A stretch of 64,000 nucleotides of DNA, taken from positions 372,001 through 436,000 of the forward strand of contig NZ_PVTF01000005.1 in NCBI RefSeq assembly GCF_003002815.1, read 5' to 3'. The position numbers and the translations under genes are program-made. The notes beneath the pieces were generated by a model. That model was not told where the DNA came from, ran no database searches, and saw only the letters and a program-made list of their open reading frames with translations. Position 1 is the stretch's first letter. Each line of letters opens with the position of its first letter. Below are positions 34,047-42,001 of the stretch, piece after piece. This DNA comes from Umezawaea tangerina (GTDB lineage Bacteria; Actinomycetota; Actinomycetes; Mycobacteriales; Pseudonocardiaceae).

Positions 34047-35359
34047 CCGAACACGACCTCGGTGGCGTCCTCGGTACCGAGCTTCGTCGACCACTCGATG
34101 AACGACGGCAGCTGCTCGTCGCCGCGGACACCGCGCAGCCGGTCGACGACGCGCTGGCTGCGCCACGCGATGAGGCTGAGGTTCCGGTCGGGCAGGCCTC
34201 GCTGCGTCGGTGCCGCGTTGTGCAGGAACACGTTGCGGTCGGCGGGACCGTCCCACTGCGCGATGAAGTCCTTGTCTATCCTCAGTTCGTCGCCCTCGCG
34301 CTCGAACCGGTGCGCGATCGGGTCGAGGAAGTCCGACGGCGCCGACCGGAACCCGGTCGCCCACACGATCACGTCCGCGTCGACCTGCCCCACCACGCCG
34401 GGGTGGTTGGTGTTCGACACCTTGATCGCCCAGTCGTCCTGCCCGCTGCCGGGACCGACGTCGAACACCTCGCGGTTGGGGTAGAGGGCGACGGCGTCGC
34501 GATCTCCCTCGATGAACCTGAGCACGTAGACGCGCTGGTAGATCTCCCGCAGGGTGGCTTCGGAGATCCCGTCGCTGGCGAGCACGTGCTGGGAGACGAA
34601 CTCCTCCCGCTTGGCGCGGTCGAGGTTGAAGAAGTAGTCCGAGTAGCTCGGCACGAAGAAGTCGTTGGTGAACGGCGAGTCGTCGATCGGGAAGTAGTTG
34701 CGCCGCCTGGTCACCCAGGAGACGCGGCGCGGCCTGTCGTGCGCCGGTCTGCTGATGAGGTCGAGGAACGCTTCGGCACCGGACTGCCCGCCACCGACCA
34801 CGCAGACCCGCTTGCTCGACAGGTTCGCCCCCAACTCGACGATGTCGCTGACGTGGAACTGCTGTTCACCGATCCGCGCGACGGCGGGCACCCACGGTTT
34901 GGTGCCCACGCCGACGGAGATGTTGTTCGCGGTGAGCGTTCGTTTGCTGGTCCGGACGGTGAAGACCTGGTCGAAGTCGACGGAGACGACCTCTTCGCCG
35001 AAGACGACGTTCTCGTTCTGCTCGCTCGCCCACCGCATGTAGTTGCGGAACTCCTGGCGGGGCACAGCGTCGAACTGGGCGTTGATGAAGTGGTAGATCT
35101 TGCCGCACGAGTGCAGGTAGGACAGGAACGAGAACCTGCTCGTCGGATCGGCCAGGCTGACCAGGTCCTTGAGCATCGACACCTGCAGCGTCGTTCCCGG
35201 TAACTGCTGACCGTCGTGCCAGCCGAATTCGTTCTTCTTCTCCAGGAAGAGGTTCGTGATCTCCGGACGGGAATGCAGAAGCGAAGCCAGACTCAGATTG
35301 GCCGGGCCGGCACCAATCCCAATACAATCGTAATGCGTGCGCACGGAACCATCGCGCAT
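34043..35359 (-). CDS. L-lysine N6-monooxygenase (Spb38/IucD type)
   Basis: A 438-residue flavin N-hydroxylase. FAD site DCIGIGAGPANLSLASLLHS, substrate/FAD region QLPGTTLQVSMLKDLVSLADPTSRFSFLSYL, NADPH site RVCVVGGGQSGAEAFLDL and the closing VIVWATGFRSAPSDFLDPI motif are all present, and the length is normal. In siderophore clusters this enzyme prepares hydroxamates. Here the adjacent cupin-MetRS fusion and DAO genes assign it to hydrazine formation, supplying N6-hydroxylysine. Two in-frame ATGs are possible. ATG 35359 has GGGGG at a good distance and matches family N-termini, while ATG 35374 would add five residues. It is the first gene of the operon. Confidence 0.95.
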   Translation of the reverse strand: MRDGSVRTHYDCIGIGAGPANLSLASLLHSRPEITNLFLEKKNEFGWHDGQQLPGTTLQVSMLKDLVSLADPTSRFSFLSYLHSCGKIYHFINAQFDAVPRQEFRNYMRWASEQNENVVFGEEVVSVDFDQVFTVRTSKRTLTANNISVGVGTKPWVPAVARIGEQQFHVSDIVELGANLSSKRVCVVGGGQSGAEAFLDLISRPAHDRPRRVSWVTRRRNYFPIDDSPFTNDFFVPSYSDYFFNLDRAKREEFVSQHVLASDGISEATLREIYQRVYVLRFIEGDRDAVALYPNREVFDVGPGSGQDDWAIKVSNTNHPGVVGQVDADVIVWATGFRSAPSDFLDPIAHRFEREGDELRIDKDFIAQWDGPADRNVFLHNAAPTQRGLPDRNLSLIAWRSQRVVDRLRGVRGDEQLPSFIEWSTKLGTEDATEVVFG

Positions 35360-35410
35360 TGCAAAGACCCCCATGGTCGATACGACTCGGGAACGCGCAG
35401 GGTAAGGCGT

Positions 35411-35435
35411 CCGACCTCCAGGTGACAGAGGTCGG
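35411..35435. promoter_or_regulatory. Inverted repeat upstream of the N-hydroxylase gene
   Basis: CCGACCTC (35411-35418) and GAGGTCGG (35428-35435) are perfect 8-bp arms with a 9-bp spacer, about 50-75 bp before the N-hydroxylase start. The position suits an operator for a cluster regulator. No regulator gene is present in the cluster part seen here. Confidence 0.45.
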
Positions 35436-35644
35436 CGCAGCACAACGCGGAGCAGCCGAAATCGGCCGCCCGATGTTGTGAAAAGATTACTTACCGATGC
35501 TCATCGACTTTGCGATACCACGCGATCGAAGACACGAAGAACAGACCAACCCCAGAGCTCATAGCTTCTCCCCAGACAGCTGAGCGATTCACAATCCCCC
35601 TCCGCGAGGCTACAGCGACCTCGCGACCATTTCAACCAAGTTAC

Positions 35645-35666
35645 AAAAAACCTGGTTCACACCAGG
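35645..35666 (-). terminator. Rho-independent terminator of the Ser/Thr kinase gene
   Basis: On the minus strand, CCTGGT-GTGA-ACCAGG is followed directly by six T residues. This is a textbook terminator and separates the kinase transcript from the hydrazine operon. Confidence 0.8.
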
Positions 35667-35819
35667 CGATCGCCCGGATATTTCGGACAACTCCCAGGTG
35701 GGAGGCCGAACCGGGCGCGCGGGCGTACCGAGGGGCGATCGCGTTCGGCGAGCATGCCGGTACTCGAGGTCGAAGGGAGCGGTGGTCGTCGACCACCGCC
35801 CACCACGCGAACCACGCAC

Positions 35820-37277
35820 CTAGCCGACGAGCGACCCCGTCAACGGGGACCGGTCGCGCTTCCACAGCACGCACAGGACTTCCTGGCGGCCGGGCGCGGC
35901 GGCGTCGTTGTAGGCCTCCCACTCCTTCTGGGTGGGCACGAGCCCGGTGAAGCCGAGCGCGTCCTTCGCCTTGGGCTCGACGACCTTGAACTGCTCGGTG
36001 CAGTAGTTCTTCGCGAAGTCGGCGAGCCACTGCGTGCCGGGGTAGGCGGTGTCCTTCGGCTTGTCCCACAACGGGGTCGCCGCGGAGAAGAGCTGGATGC
36101 CGTGCGGACCGTCGCACGGCGCGCTCGTCCGCACCGGCGAGCCCTGCATGAGGAAGTCCTTGGCGCACTGGGTTCCCGAGAGGTTCCACTCCGGCACGTC
36201 GCCGCCGCGGCCGAACACGGCGATCCGCCGCGAGGGCAGGGGCGCACCGACCGGCAGGGACGCGGGGTCGGTCCACTCGTCGGAGTTCTCCTGGCCCTGG
36301 CTCGCGGTCGGATCTCCGCTGCTGGACGTGACGTCCTTGGGCTTGAACGCCTGGTAACCGGCGAACGCGGCCCCCGCGAGCATCACCACACCCAGCACCA
36401 CCGCCGTGGCGGTGAGGGCCGTGTTCTTCTTCTTGCCGTTGCGCGGCAACGGAACCGGCGGCGCGCCCTGGGCGATCGCGGTGAGCATGTGACGCGCTTG
36501 GGGTGCGGTCAGGCGGCGCGCCGGGTCCACGGTCAGCAGGCCGCGGATCACGTCGGCGAGCGCGGGAGAGGCCCGGCGCAGCACCGGCGGCTCGTTCATG
36601 ACCGCGTGCAGGGTCGCCGCGGTGGAGGTGCGTTCGAACGGGCTGATGCCCTCGACCGCGTGCGCCATCGTGACGCCGAGCGCCCACAGGTCCGAGGCGG
36701 GCGAGGCCTCCCAGCCGCTGAGCCGGTCCGGTGACATGTACGCGGGCGACCCGACGATGCCGCCGTTGTGGGTGAGCCGCGGGTCGTCCATCGCCTGCGC
36801 GATGCCGAAGTCGGTGAGCTTCACGGCGCCGTCCGGGCGTACCATGATGTTGCTGGGCTTGACATCCCGGTGCACGATGCCCGCCTGGTGCGCGGTTTCC
36901 AGCGCTCCCAACACCTGCAGCGCGACGTTCGCCATCCACACCGGATCGCGCGGTCCGAGCCGCTGCACGATGCTGGCGAGGTCGAGCGCGTCGACCAGTT
37001 CCATCGCCAGGTAGGTGCGCCCGTTCTCGCGGACGATGTCGTAGACCGTCACGACCGCGGGGTGGTTGAGCCGACCGGCCGTCCGCGCCTCCCGGAGCAT
37101 GCGCTCCTCCAGCACGGCGAACTCCTCGGCGCCGATGCCCTGCGGCGGGTGCAGCTCCTTGAGGGCGACCGCCCGACCGAGCAACTGGTCCTGGGCGCGC
37201 CACACGACCCCCATCGCACCGCGACCGAGCTCGACGAGCAGTGCGTAGCGGTTGGCGATGACTTGCTGTTGCTGCAC
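35820..37277 (-). CDS. PknB-type transmembrane Ser/Thr protein kinase
   Basis: 485 residues. The kinase domain spans about residues 11-270, with glycine loop ELGRGAMGVVW, VAIK-type Lys in VALKELHPP, catalytic HRDVKPSNIMV near 136, DFGIAQ near 157 and GSPAYMSPDRLSG. A short basic juxtamembrane stretch (RNGKKKN) leads into one membrane helix at about 287-310. The extracellular 170 residues, with paired Cys (TQCAKDF, APCDG, KNYCTEQF, VLCVLW), resemble septum-formation-type domains found on actinobacterial kinases. GTG 37277 is the start. The kinase probably senses an envelope signal and phosphorylates cytosolic targets. A link to the adjacent cluster is not shown by the sequence. Confidence 0.94.
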   Translation of the reverse strand: MQQQQVIANRYALLVELGRGAMGVVWRAQDQLLGRAVALKELHPPQGIGAEEFAVLEERMLREARTAGRLNHPAVVTVYDIVRENGRTYLAMELVDALDLASIVQRLGPRDPVWMANVALQVLGALETAHQAGIVHRDVKPSNIMVRPDGAVKLTDFGIAQAMDDPRLTHNGGIVGSPAYMSPDRLSGWEASPASDLWALGVTMAHAVEGISPFERTSTAATLHAVMNEPPVLRRASPALADVIRGLLTVDPARRLTAPQARHMLTAIAQGAPPVPLPRNGKKKNTALTATAVVLGVVMLAGAAFAGYQAFKPKDVTSSSGDPTASQGQENSDEWTDPASLPVGAPLPSRRIAVFGRGGDVPEWNLSGTQCAKDFLMQGSPVRTSAPCDGPHGIQLFSAATPLWDKPKDTAYPGTQWLADFAKNYCTEQFKVVEPKAKDALGFTGLVPTQKEWEAYNDAAAPGRQEVLCVLWKRDRSPLTGSLVG

Positions 37278-37501
37278 GGATCAACCTTCCTGGACGCCCA
37301 CAGATCCTGCGAGCACAACGACCTCGTCCCGCGACCGGTGCTCGCGCGGCACAGCGACAGCCAAGCGGCACGATGGTGTTCGCGTTCGGTGCTCCGCGCG
37401 AACTGTGGAGTTTGCGGACATTGTAACGGGCCTTCACCCGAATGCCGCACGCACAGCACCACCGCCGTCACGAGGCGTACACGGTCGCTAGGGTTCCGCG
37501 G

Positions 37502-38338
37502 GTGCCGTTCACCCTTGCCCACCCCGCGGCGATCCTCGCCTTCCCCCGTGGCCCGCTGGTGCCGTCCGCGCTGGTCATGGGATCGATGGCACCGGATCTC
37601 ACGTACTACGCCCCTCTGCCGTGGCTCGACCCCACCGACACCCTGCTCACCCGCACCCACCACGCGTCGTCGGTGTTCTGGCTCGACCCGTTGCTCGCCC
37701 TGGCCCTGCTCGTGGTGTTCCACGCGCTGCTCAAACGACCCGCGGTGGCGCTCCTGCCCCCGGCCGCCGCGGGCCGTGCGTGGCAGTCCGCGGAGCGGTT
37801 CACCTGGCGCCGGGCGACCGCGGTGTGGTGGATCGCCCTCTCGCTGGTGATCGGGGCGGCGACCCACGTCGGGTGGGACAGCCTGAACAGCGCGTTCGGC
37901 GAGGCTCTCTCGACCGCGCTGGACCTGGCAGGCGGCGTCCTCGGCTTCGCCGTGCTCCTCGCCTGGACGTGGCGCTGGTGGCGGACGACGCCGAAGCACC
38001 CCGTCCCGATCGGTCTGCAGCTCCCGGCCCGGCTCCGCGCGGTCGTCTGGGGCGCGGTGGTAGCAGCGCCACTGGTGCTGGGCACGGTCGGCGCGGTGAG
38101 CGGGGTCCGGGAACTCATCGCGGCCAACGGGATGGACCATTCCGACCTGCCGCCCCACATCGTTCCGCCGACGTGGACCGGGAAGGACATGGCGGAGCTC
38201 GCGGTGAGGCGGTTCGCCGTGAACGGTGTCGCCGCCATCGGCGTCGTGCTGGCGATCTTCGCCGTCGGCTGGCAGCTGAGCCGCCTCACCACCGGTAGGC
38301 GTGGCTCGCCCGGACCAGATCCGGAAGCGCGACCGTGA
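37502..38338 (+). CDS. DUF4184 family membrane protein
   Basis: 278 residues from GTG 37502. The family opens with PFTLAHPAAILAFPRGPLVPSALVMGSMAPDLTYY, including the conserved His and Asp, which are reminiscent of membrane-bound metal-dependent hydrolases. There are about five to six membrane helices (near 60-80, 110-130, 145-165, 185-205 and 245-265) and a conserved ATHVGWDSL motif in helix three. An upstream in-frame ATG at 37442 would add an unrelated basic tail and is less likely. Function of the family is unknown. It converges with the MAB_1171c-like gene. Confidence 0.88.
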   Translation: MPFTLAHPAAILAFPRGPLVPSALVMGSMAPDLTYYAPLPWLDPTDTLLTRTHHASSVFWLDPLLALALLVVFHALLKRPAVALLPPAAAGRAWQSAERFTWRRATAVWWIALSLVIGAATHVGWDSLNSAFGEALSTALDLAGGVLGFAVLLAWTWRWWRTTPKHPVPIGLQLPARLRAVVWGAVVAAPLVLGTVGAVSGVRELIAANGMDHSDLPPHIVPPTWTGKDMAELAVRRFAVNGVAAIGVVLAIFAVGWQLSRLTTGRRGSPGPDPEARP

Positions 38339-38364
38339 AGGCGGAGTCGGCCGAATCCCGGCGA

Positions 38365-39633
38365 TCACCGGGACGTGCTGTGCTCGTCGGAGAGCACCAC
38401 TCCCCTCTTCATGTACTTCGCGACTCGCAGGAACCAGGCCACGTTGGCGAACAGGTCCGCCTCCAGGGGGTGCGTCTCCGCGTGGTACCCGCCGCCGGGC
38501 TCGCCCGTCCGGAGGCGGGCCAGTCCGGCGGTGAGCATCGCGGCTTCGGCGAGTGCGGCTCGGTGCCGCTCGGACAACGTCGACGCCGCCCGCGAGGTCA
38601 GCGCCCGGTCGTGGTCGGCGGGGTCGCACCGGTCGAGCAGCGCGCGTCTGGCGTCCCAGATCTGCATGACGCGCAGGTGCAGCCGGAGGTCGAGGTGGCG
38701 GTGCAGCGGTGACCACCGCTCGTCCCACCGGTCCAGGGCCGCCGCCATCCAGTCGAGGTGCCGGAAGCGGGAACGCAGGTAGCCGCTGAACCTCGACGGC
38801 TCCAGCGACATGCGGACGTGCGGGAACGCGTCGGTGAGCTCGGCCCACAGCGGGTGCAGGCGCCGGTGCGCGTGGTAGGTCCGCCACCAGGTCCTGGCCG
38901 ACGCCAGTCGCGGTCCCCAGCCGGGTGTGGTCAGGCCGGCGAAGGACAGGGGCACGGAGATCGCGAGCAGCCAGCCGATGGCCGCGCCCTCCTTGGTCGC
39001 GATCGGCCGCCCCGCCACGGCGAGCACGATGAACGCGGCGCGGAGCAGGAAGTAGAGCACTCCCGCGACCAGGCCCGCGGTGCCCACCAGCAGGCCGCGC
39101 CGGATCCACGGGTCGTCCACCAGTCGCGACCACGTCCAGGAGACCCTTGCCGTGGCGGTCACGATGAGCCCGGCGTAGGCGGTGAACACGGCGAGGTAGA
39201 GGCCTGCGAACGCGCTGTCGCCGTAGCGCGCGACGTGCGCGGCCGTGAACTGGTCGGGATCGGCGAGCACGGCGGCCGCCAGCATCACCGCCACCGCCGC
39301 GACGAGCAGTCGGGCGTGGCGGACCACGTGGCGCCCGGCTTCCTCGCGCCCGTGGATCAGGTGGACGTAGGCGGTGTAGCCGAAGTAGAGCGACGCCGTC
39401 GCGAACACGTGCTGGGCGATCGACGCGCTCCGAGCCCAGAGCGGGAGAGGGTGGGCGGCTTCGGCCCCGTACACGAGCAGGCCGAGGTACAGGCTGAACG
39501 CCAGGCACAGCGCACCCAGCCACGCGCTGAGCAGCGTGTTGTTGAGGGGCTTGCGCAGCAGCGCGCGGAGGAAGTACAGCCACGCGGCCGTCGCGGCCGC
39601 CGCCGCGATGACCGTGCTGTCCAGGAGGATCAC
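38365..39633 (-). CDS. MAB_1171c-type multi-helix membrane protein
   Basis: 422 residues from GTG 39633, behind GGAGGCCCCG. The first 240 residues hold about seven hydrophobic helices, and the rest is a soluble Arg/Leu-rich domain (LHPLWAELTDAFPHV...RHLDLRLHLRVMQIWDARRALLDR...). This layout is that of the actinobacterial MAB_1171c family, often labelled putative transporter. It is coupled by stop/start overlap to the ImmA-like protease gene and is the last gene of a three-gene cassette. The C-terminal part may be the output or regulatory region. No function is established. Confidence 0.88.
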   Translation of the reverse strand: MILLDSTVIAAAAATAAWLYFLRALLRKPLNNTLLSAWLGALCLAFSLYLGLLVYGAEAAHPLPLWARSASIAQHVFATASLYFGYTAYVHLIHGREEAGRHVVRHARLLVAAVAVMLAAAVLADPDQFTAAHVARYGDSAFAGLYLAVFTAYAGLIVTATARVSWTWSRLVDDPWIRRGLLVGTAGLVAGVLYFLLRAAFIVLAVAGRPIATKEGAAIGWLLAISVPLSFAGLTTPGWGPRLASARTWWRTYHAHRRLHPLWAELTDAFPHVRMSLEPSRFSGYLRSRFRHLDWMAAALDRWDERWSPLHRHLDLRLHLRVMQIWDARRALLDRCDPADHDRALTSRAASTLSERHRAALAEAAMLTAGLARLRTGEPGGGYHAETHPLEADLFANVAWFLRVAKYMKRGVVLSDEHSTSR

Positions 39634-40187
39634 CGGGGCCTCCGCGCCAGCAACGCCTCCGCGAACCGCGCGTTGGCCTCGGCCACGGCGGCCGAGCGGG
39701 CCGCCGGGCGCACCGAGCGCCGGGCCCGGTCGGCACGTGACCACATCAGCGCCGCGGCGATCTCGGCCACCTTCTCCTCGACGGCGGAGTAGCCGTCGCG
39801 TTTGACGAGTCGTTGCGCGTCGCGCACCACGTCCGGATCCAGTTCGTCGAGTTCGTCGCGGGTGAGGTCGCCGACCGAGGTGCCGCGGTGCCCGAAGAGC
39901 ACGTGGGCCGCTTCGTGCATGATCACGTGCTCCTGCAGCAGCGACGGGAGGGACTGGTCGACCACGATCACCAGGTCGTGGACGCGTTCGATGACCAGGC
40001 CGCCCGCACCGTCGCGGGGCAGCGGGGCGGGGAGCAGGGAGATCCGCTTGCCGCACCGCCGGGTGATCTGGTCCAGCAGCGTGCCGAGCTCGCACGGCGG
40101 CGACCACGACAGCTCGTCCAGCACGCCTTCGACCGCGCGCCGCAGTTCGGACAGGCCGGCCCCCGTCGAGTGGAGAGGATCTTTCAT
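39630..40187 (-). CDS. ImmA/IrrE-type zinc metallopeptidase-like protein
   Basis: 185 residues with the zincin motif VIMHEAAHVLFGH (HExxH) near residues 90-102 and a C-terminal Arg-rich helix. ImmA/IrrE proteases cleave or inactivate a partner Xre-type repressor, relieving repression of the cassette. The partner here is the overlapping upstream gene (ATGA at 40184-40187). The stop overlaps the start of the membrane-protein gene. The substrate assignment follows the family's standard gene pairing. Confidence 0.9.
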   Translation of the reverse strand: MKDPLHSTGAGLSELRRAVEGVLDELSWSPPCELGTLLDQITRRCGKRISLLPAPLPRDGAGGLVIERVHDLVIVVDQSLPSLLQEHVIMHEAAHVLFGHRGTSVGDLTRDELDELDPDVVRDAQRLVKRDGYSAVEEKVAEIAAALMWSRADRARRSVRPAARSAAVAEANARFAEALLARRPR

Positions 40188-40615
40188 GCCCCGGTGGTGC
40201 TCGGGCCGTCCGGTTCGTCCAGCTGCTCGATCAGCCGGGCCACCGCGAGCAGGCTCTCCGGGGACAGGCTGCCGAGTCGGGCGTTGATGCCCACGACGCC
40301 ACCGCGTTCGGCCGCCTCCTGCAACCTGCGCGCGGCGGCGAGCGACTCCAGCTGCTCGTCTGCGGCCGCCGCCTTCTCCTCGTCGAGGAAGTAGGTCACC
40401 TTCACGCCGAAGAACCCGGCCAACGCGTCGAGCGTCTCGATCTTGGGGTTCTGCTCCTGGCCGGTGCGCAGCTTCCACACCGTCGTGCGCGACTTCCCGA
40501 TGTGCTCGCCGATCGCCTGGTCGGTGACGGTGTGCTCGCCGTCGCGGGCCGCCTTCTTGTCGATCAGGCTCGACAGCGCGTCGGCCAGAGTCCTGCGGGC
40601 GTTCGGGTCAGACAT
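40184..40615 (-). CDS. Xre-family HTH repressor
   Basis: 143 residues with a helix-turn-helix at about 28-75: VTDQAIGEHIGKSRTTVWKLRTG, then KIETLDALAGFFGVKVTYFLDE. The tail is acidic and helical (EKAAAADEQLESLAAARRLQEAAERGG), a likely dimerisation and protease-recognition region. ATG 40615. It heads the Xre-ImmA-MAB_1171c cassette. A partial dyad in the AT-rich promoter stretch about 10-35 bp upstream is a candidate autoregulatory operator. Confidence 0.93.
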   Translation of the reverse strand: MSDPNARRTLADALSSLIDKKAARDGEHTVTDQAIGEHIGKSRTTVWKLRTGQEQNPKIETLDALAGFFGVKVTYFLDEEKAAAADEQLESLAAARRLQEAAERGGVVGINARLGSLSPESLLAVARLIEQLDEPDGPSTTGA

Positions 40616-40641
40616 GATCCACTCTGTTCATTAAACTTTAC

Positions 40642-40670
40642 TTGACGGGTCTGTCCGGCTGCTCATAGTA
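40642..40670 (+). promoter_or_regulatory. SigA-like promoter toward the secreted-protein genes
   Basis: TTGACG (40642-40647), a 17-bp spacer and ATAGTA (40665-40670) give a near-consensus housekeeping promoter. It points right, toward the fascin-like gene at 40930, leaving a leader of about 250 bases. It also overlaps the leftward control region of the Xre gene. Confidence 0.55.
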
Positions 40671-40929
40671 TTCGTGATGCCCTCCTCGGGACGCCGAAGC
40701 GTCCCGGTTCCCGCGAAGTGGGGGCGACAGGGGTGTCGGAAGCGGGTGGGATTGTCGTGCGCCGTCCGCGCGCGCGACATTCCCCGTTCGGGGTGGGGCG
40801 ATTCAGCGCATTTCTCATTCCGCGGGCACGACTTCCGTGAATCCAGGTGGATTCCGGAGTTGTTCCCGCGGTGATGGCTGCGCGGATGAAGTCGAATTTC
40901 CGTCGGGCAATGAGGGTGGGAGTAGAACC

Positions 40930-41550
40930 ATGACCATCAGGAAGAACGTTCGGGCGCGCGTCGCCGCGGTGCTGGTGTTCTGCGCGTCGGCCGCGCTCGC
41001 CGTCACCCAACCGGCCTCGGCCTCGCCGACCTCGGCGGCCCCGCCACCGGACGCGTCGGCGTCCGTCGTGGCCGGCGCAGCCCAGTGGTGGGCGGATCCG
41101 AGCCATCCGAACTGCCGCACCGTCTACCTGCGCTCCAACGCGAGCTTCTACTGGGTCGCCGCGGAGTTCGGCGCGGGTGACAGGCGGTTGCGGGCGCGCA
41201 CCAACGAGAGCAACGGCCTCGGCGAGTGGGAGCGGTTCATCCTCCGTGGTCAGGGGTACGACTACACCCTCATGTCCACAGAGGACAAGTTCGCCTCCGC
41301 CGACATCGGCACCGACGGAACGCTCTACGCCAGGGCGGGCGCGGCGGACGCGTGGGAGAAGTTCAACATCTTCACCTACTTCGAGGTGGACGGCCACAAC
41401 ACCAACGTCAACGTGGTGTCCACGGCGAACGGTCGCTACGTGTCGGCCGACGTCAGCGGCGACGGCACCCTCCGCGCCCGCGCGACCACTCCCGACCTGT
41501 GGGAGGGGTTCAGGATCTACCTCGTCGAGGACAACGCCTGGCTGTGCTGA
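40930..41550 (+). CDS. Secreted fascin/beta-trefoil-like protein
   Basis: 206 residues from ATG 40930. An N-terminal signal peptide (basic MTIRKNVRAR, hydrophobic core AAVLVFCASAALAV, cleavage near PASASP) is followed by a domain with three internal repeats of the type YLRSNAS..WVAAE.., TLMSTEDKFASADIGTDGTLYARA and VVSTANGRYVSADVSGDGTLRARA. These repeats match fascin-like/beta-trefoil units found in secreted actinobacterial carbohydrate- or protein-binding proteins. Two Cys residues (PNCRTVY and the last residue) may pair. The role is unknown, possibly binding at the cell surface or to an external glycan. Confidence 0.85.
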   Translation: MTIRKNVRARVAAVLVFCASAALAVTQPASASPTSAAPPPDASASVVAGAAQWWADPSHPNCRTVYLRSNASFYWVAAEFGAGDRRLRARTNESNGLGEWERFILRGQGYDYTLMSTEDKFASADIGTDGTLYARAGAADAWEKFNIFTYFEVDGHNTNVNVVSTANGRYVSADVSGDGTLRARATTPDLWEGFRIYLVEDNAWLC

Positions 41551-41597
41551 CGCCGTGAGGCGGACACGCGTCGCACAGACGTGAAACGCCGGGACGA

Positions 41598-41672
41598 GCA
41601 GCGGGCACGGCCTTCTGTGGTCATCGGGTCGCGGGGTCCCGATGACCACAGGACAAGCGCCGTGCCCGCTGC
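41598..41672. repeat. Nested long palindrome, 75 bp
   Basis: Outer arms of 14 bp (41598-41611 and 41659-41672) and inner arms of 13 bp (41616-41628 and 41638-41650) are all perfect, with a small asymmetric internal loop and a 9-base terminal loop. It lies 48 bp after the fascin-like gene. It could be a T-less terminator or a repetitive extragenic palindrome. Confidence 0.75.
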
Positions 41673-41761
41673 CGCGGCGATGAGCACGGCGCAGTCATCT
41701 CTTCCGGCGAATTGTCGGATTCCTGCCTACAGCGTCACGGATGTCGTGAAAGGATCTTGAC

Positions 41762-41992
41762 ATGAAGAATGCACTGGGACGCCTCGGCGCCATCACCCTT
41801 GTGGTCGGTTCGCTCCTCGGGTTCGCGGCGGGCACCGCTTCCGCGGGCAACCCGCAGTACATCCGCAGCTACCAGTGGCAGGCCGACTGCGAGCGCGCCG
41901 CGGACGAGATCCGCAGCGGGGGCGACCTCGCCGCGTACTGCACGTGGGACCAGGGGCACACCGAGTGGGATCTGTTCGTCCTCTCGCTCTGA
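41762..41992 (+). CDS. Small secreted protein, unknown
   Basis: 76 residues. A signal peptide (MKNALGRLGAITLVVGSLLGFAAGTASAG, cleavage at ASA-G) leaves a mature peptide of about 48 residues with two Cys (WQADCERAA and LAAYCTWDQ), likely one disulfide. It resembles the small actinobacterial exported proteins that open with a ...QYIRSYQWQADC-like stretch. It is followed by a strong terminator, so it is expressed as its own unit. No function recognised. Confidence 0.75.
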   Translation: MKNALGRLGAITLVVGSLLGFAAGTASAGNPQYIRSYQWQADCERAADEIRSGGDLAAYCTWDQGHTEWDLFVLSL

Positions 41993-42001
41993 GCCAGCCC
42001 C

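Larger units (their letters stand above)
35360..35819. other. Promoter region of the hydrazine operon
   Basis: 460 bp without a convincing gene, between the kinase stop and the N-hydroxylase start. It is more AT-rich than its surroundings around 35480-35700. It holds the minus-strand kinase terminator (35645-35666), a second hairpin with arms CGCGAGG/CCTCGCG (35603-35609, 35619-35625) and the inverted repeat at 35411-35435. I could not fix a -35/-10 pair with confidence. Confidence 0.6.

Noticed and set aside
34043-35359. Hydroxamate siderophore biosynthesis gene
   Set aside because: The N-hydroxylase family fits, but no acyltransferase/synthetase of the IucA/IucC kind is present, and the fusion and DAO genes overlap it.
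37442-37501. N-terminal extension of the DUF4184 protein from ATG 37442
   Set aside because: The added residues are His/Arg-rich and unlike the family, which begins at the PFTLAHP motif. GTG 37502 is preferred.
40677-40874. Possible leaderless 65-codon gene right after the promoter at 40642-40670
   Set aside because: Codon use is poor for this genome and no recognisable features appear. The frame ends inside the leader of the fascin-like gene. It could be a leader peptide but cannot be supported.
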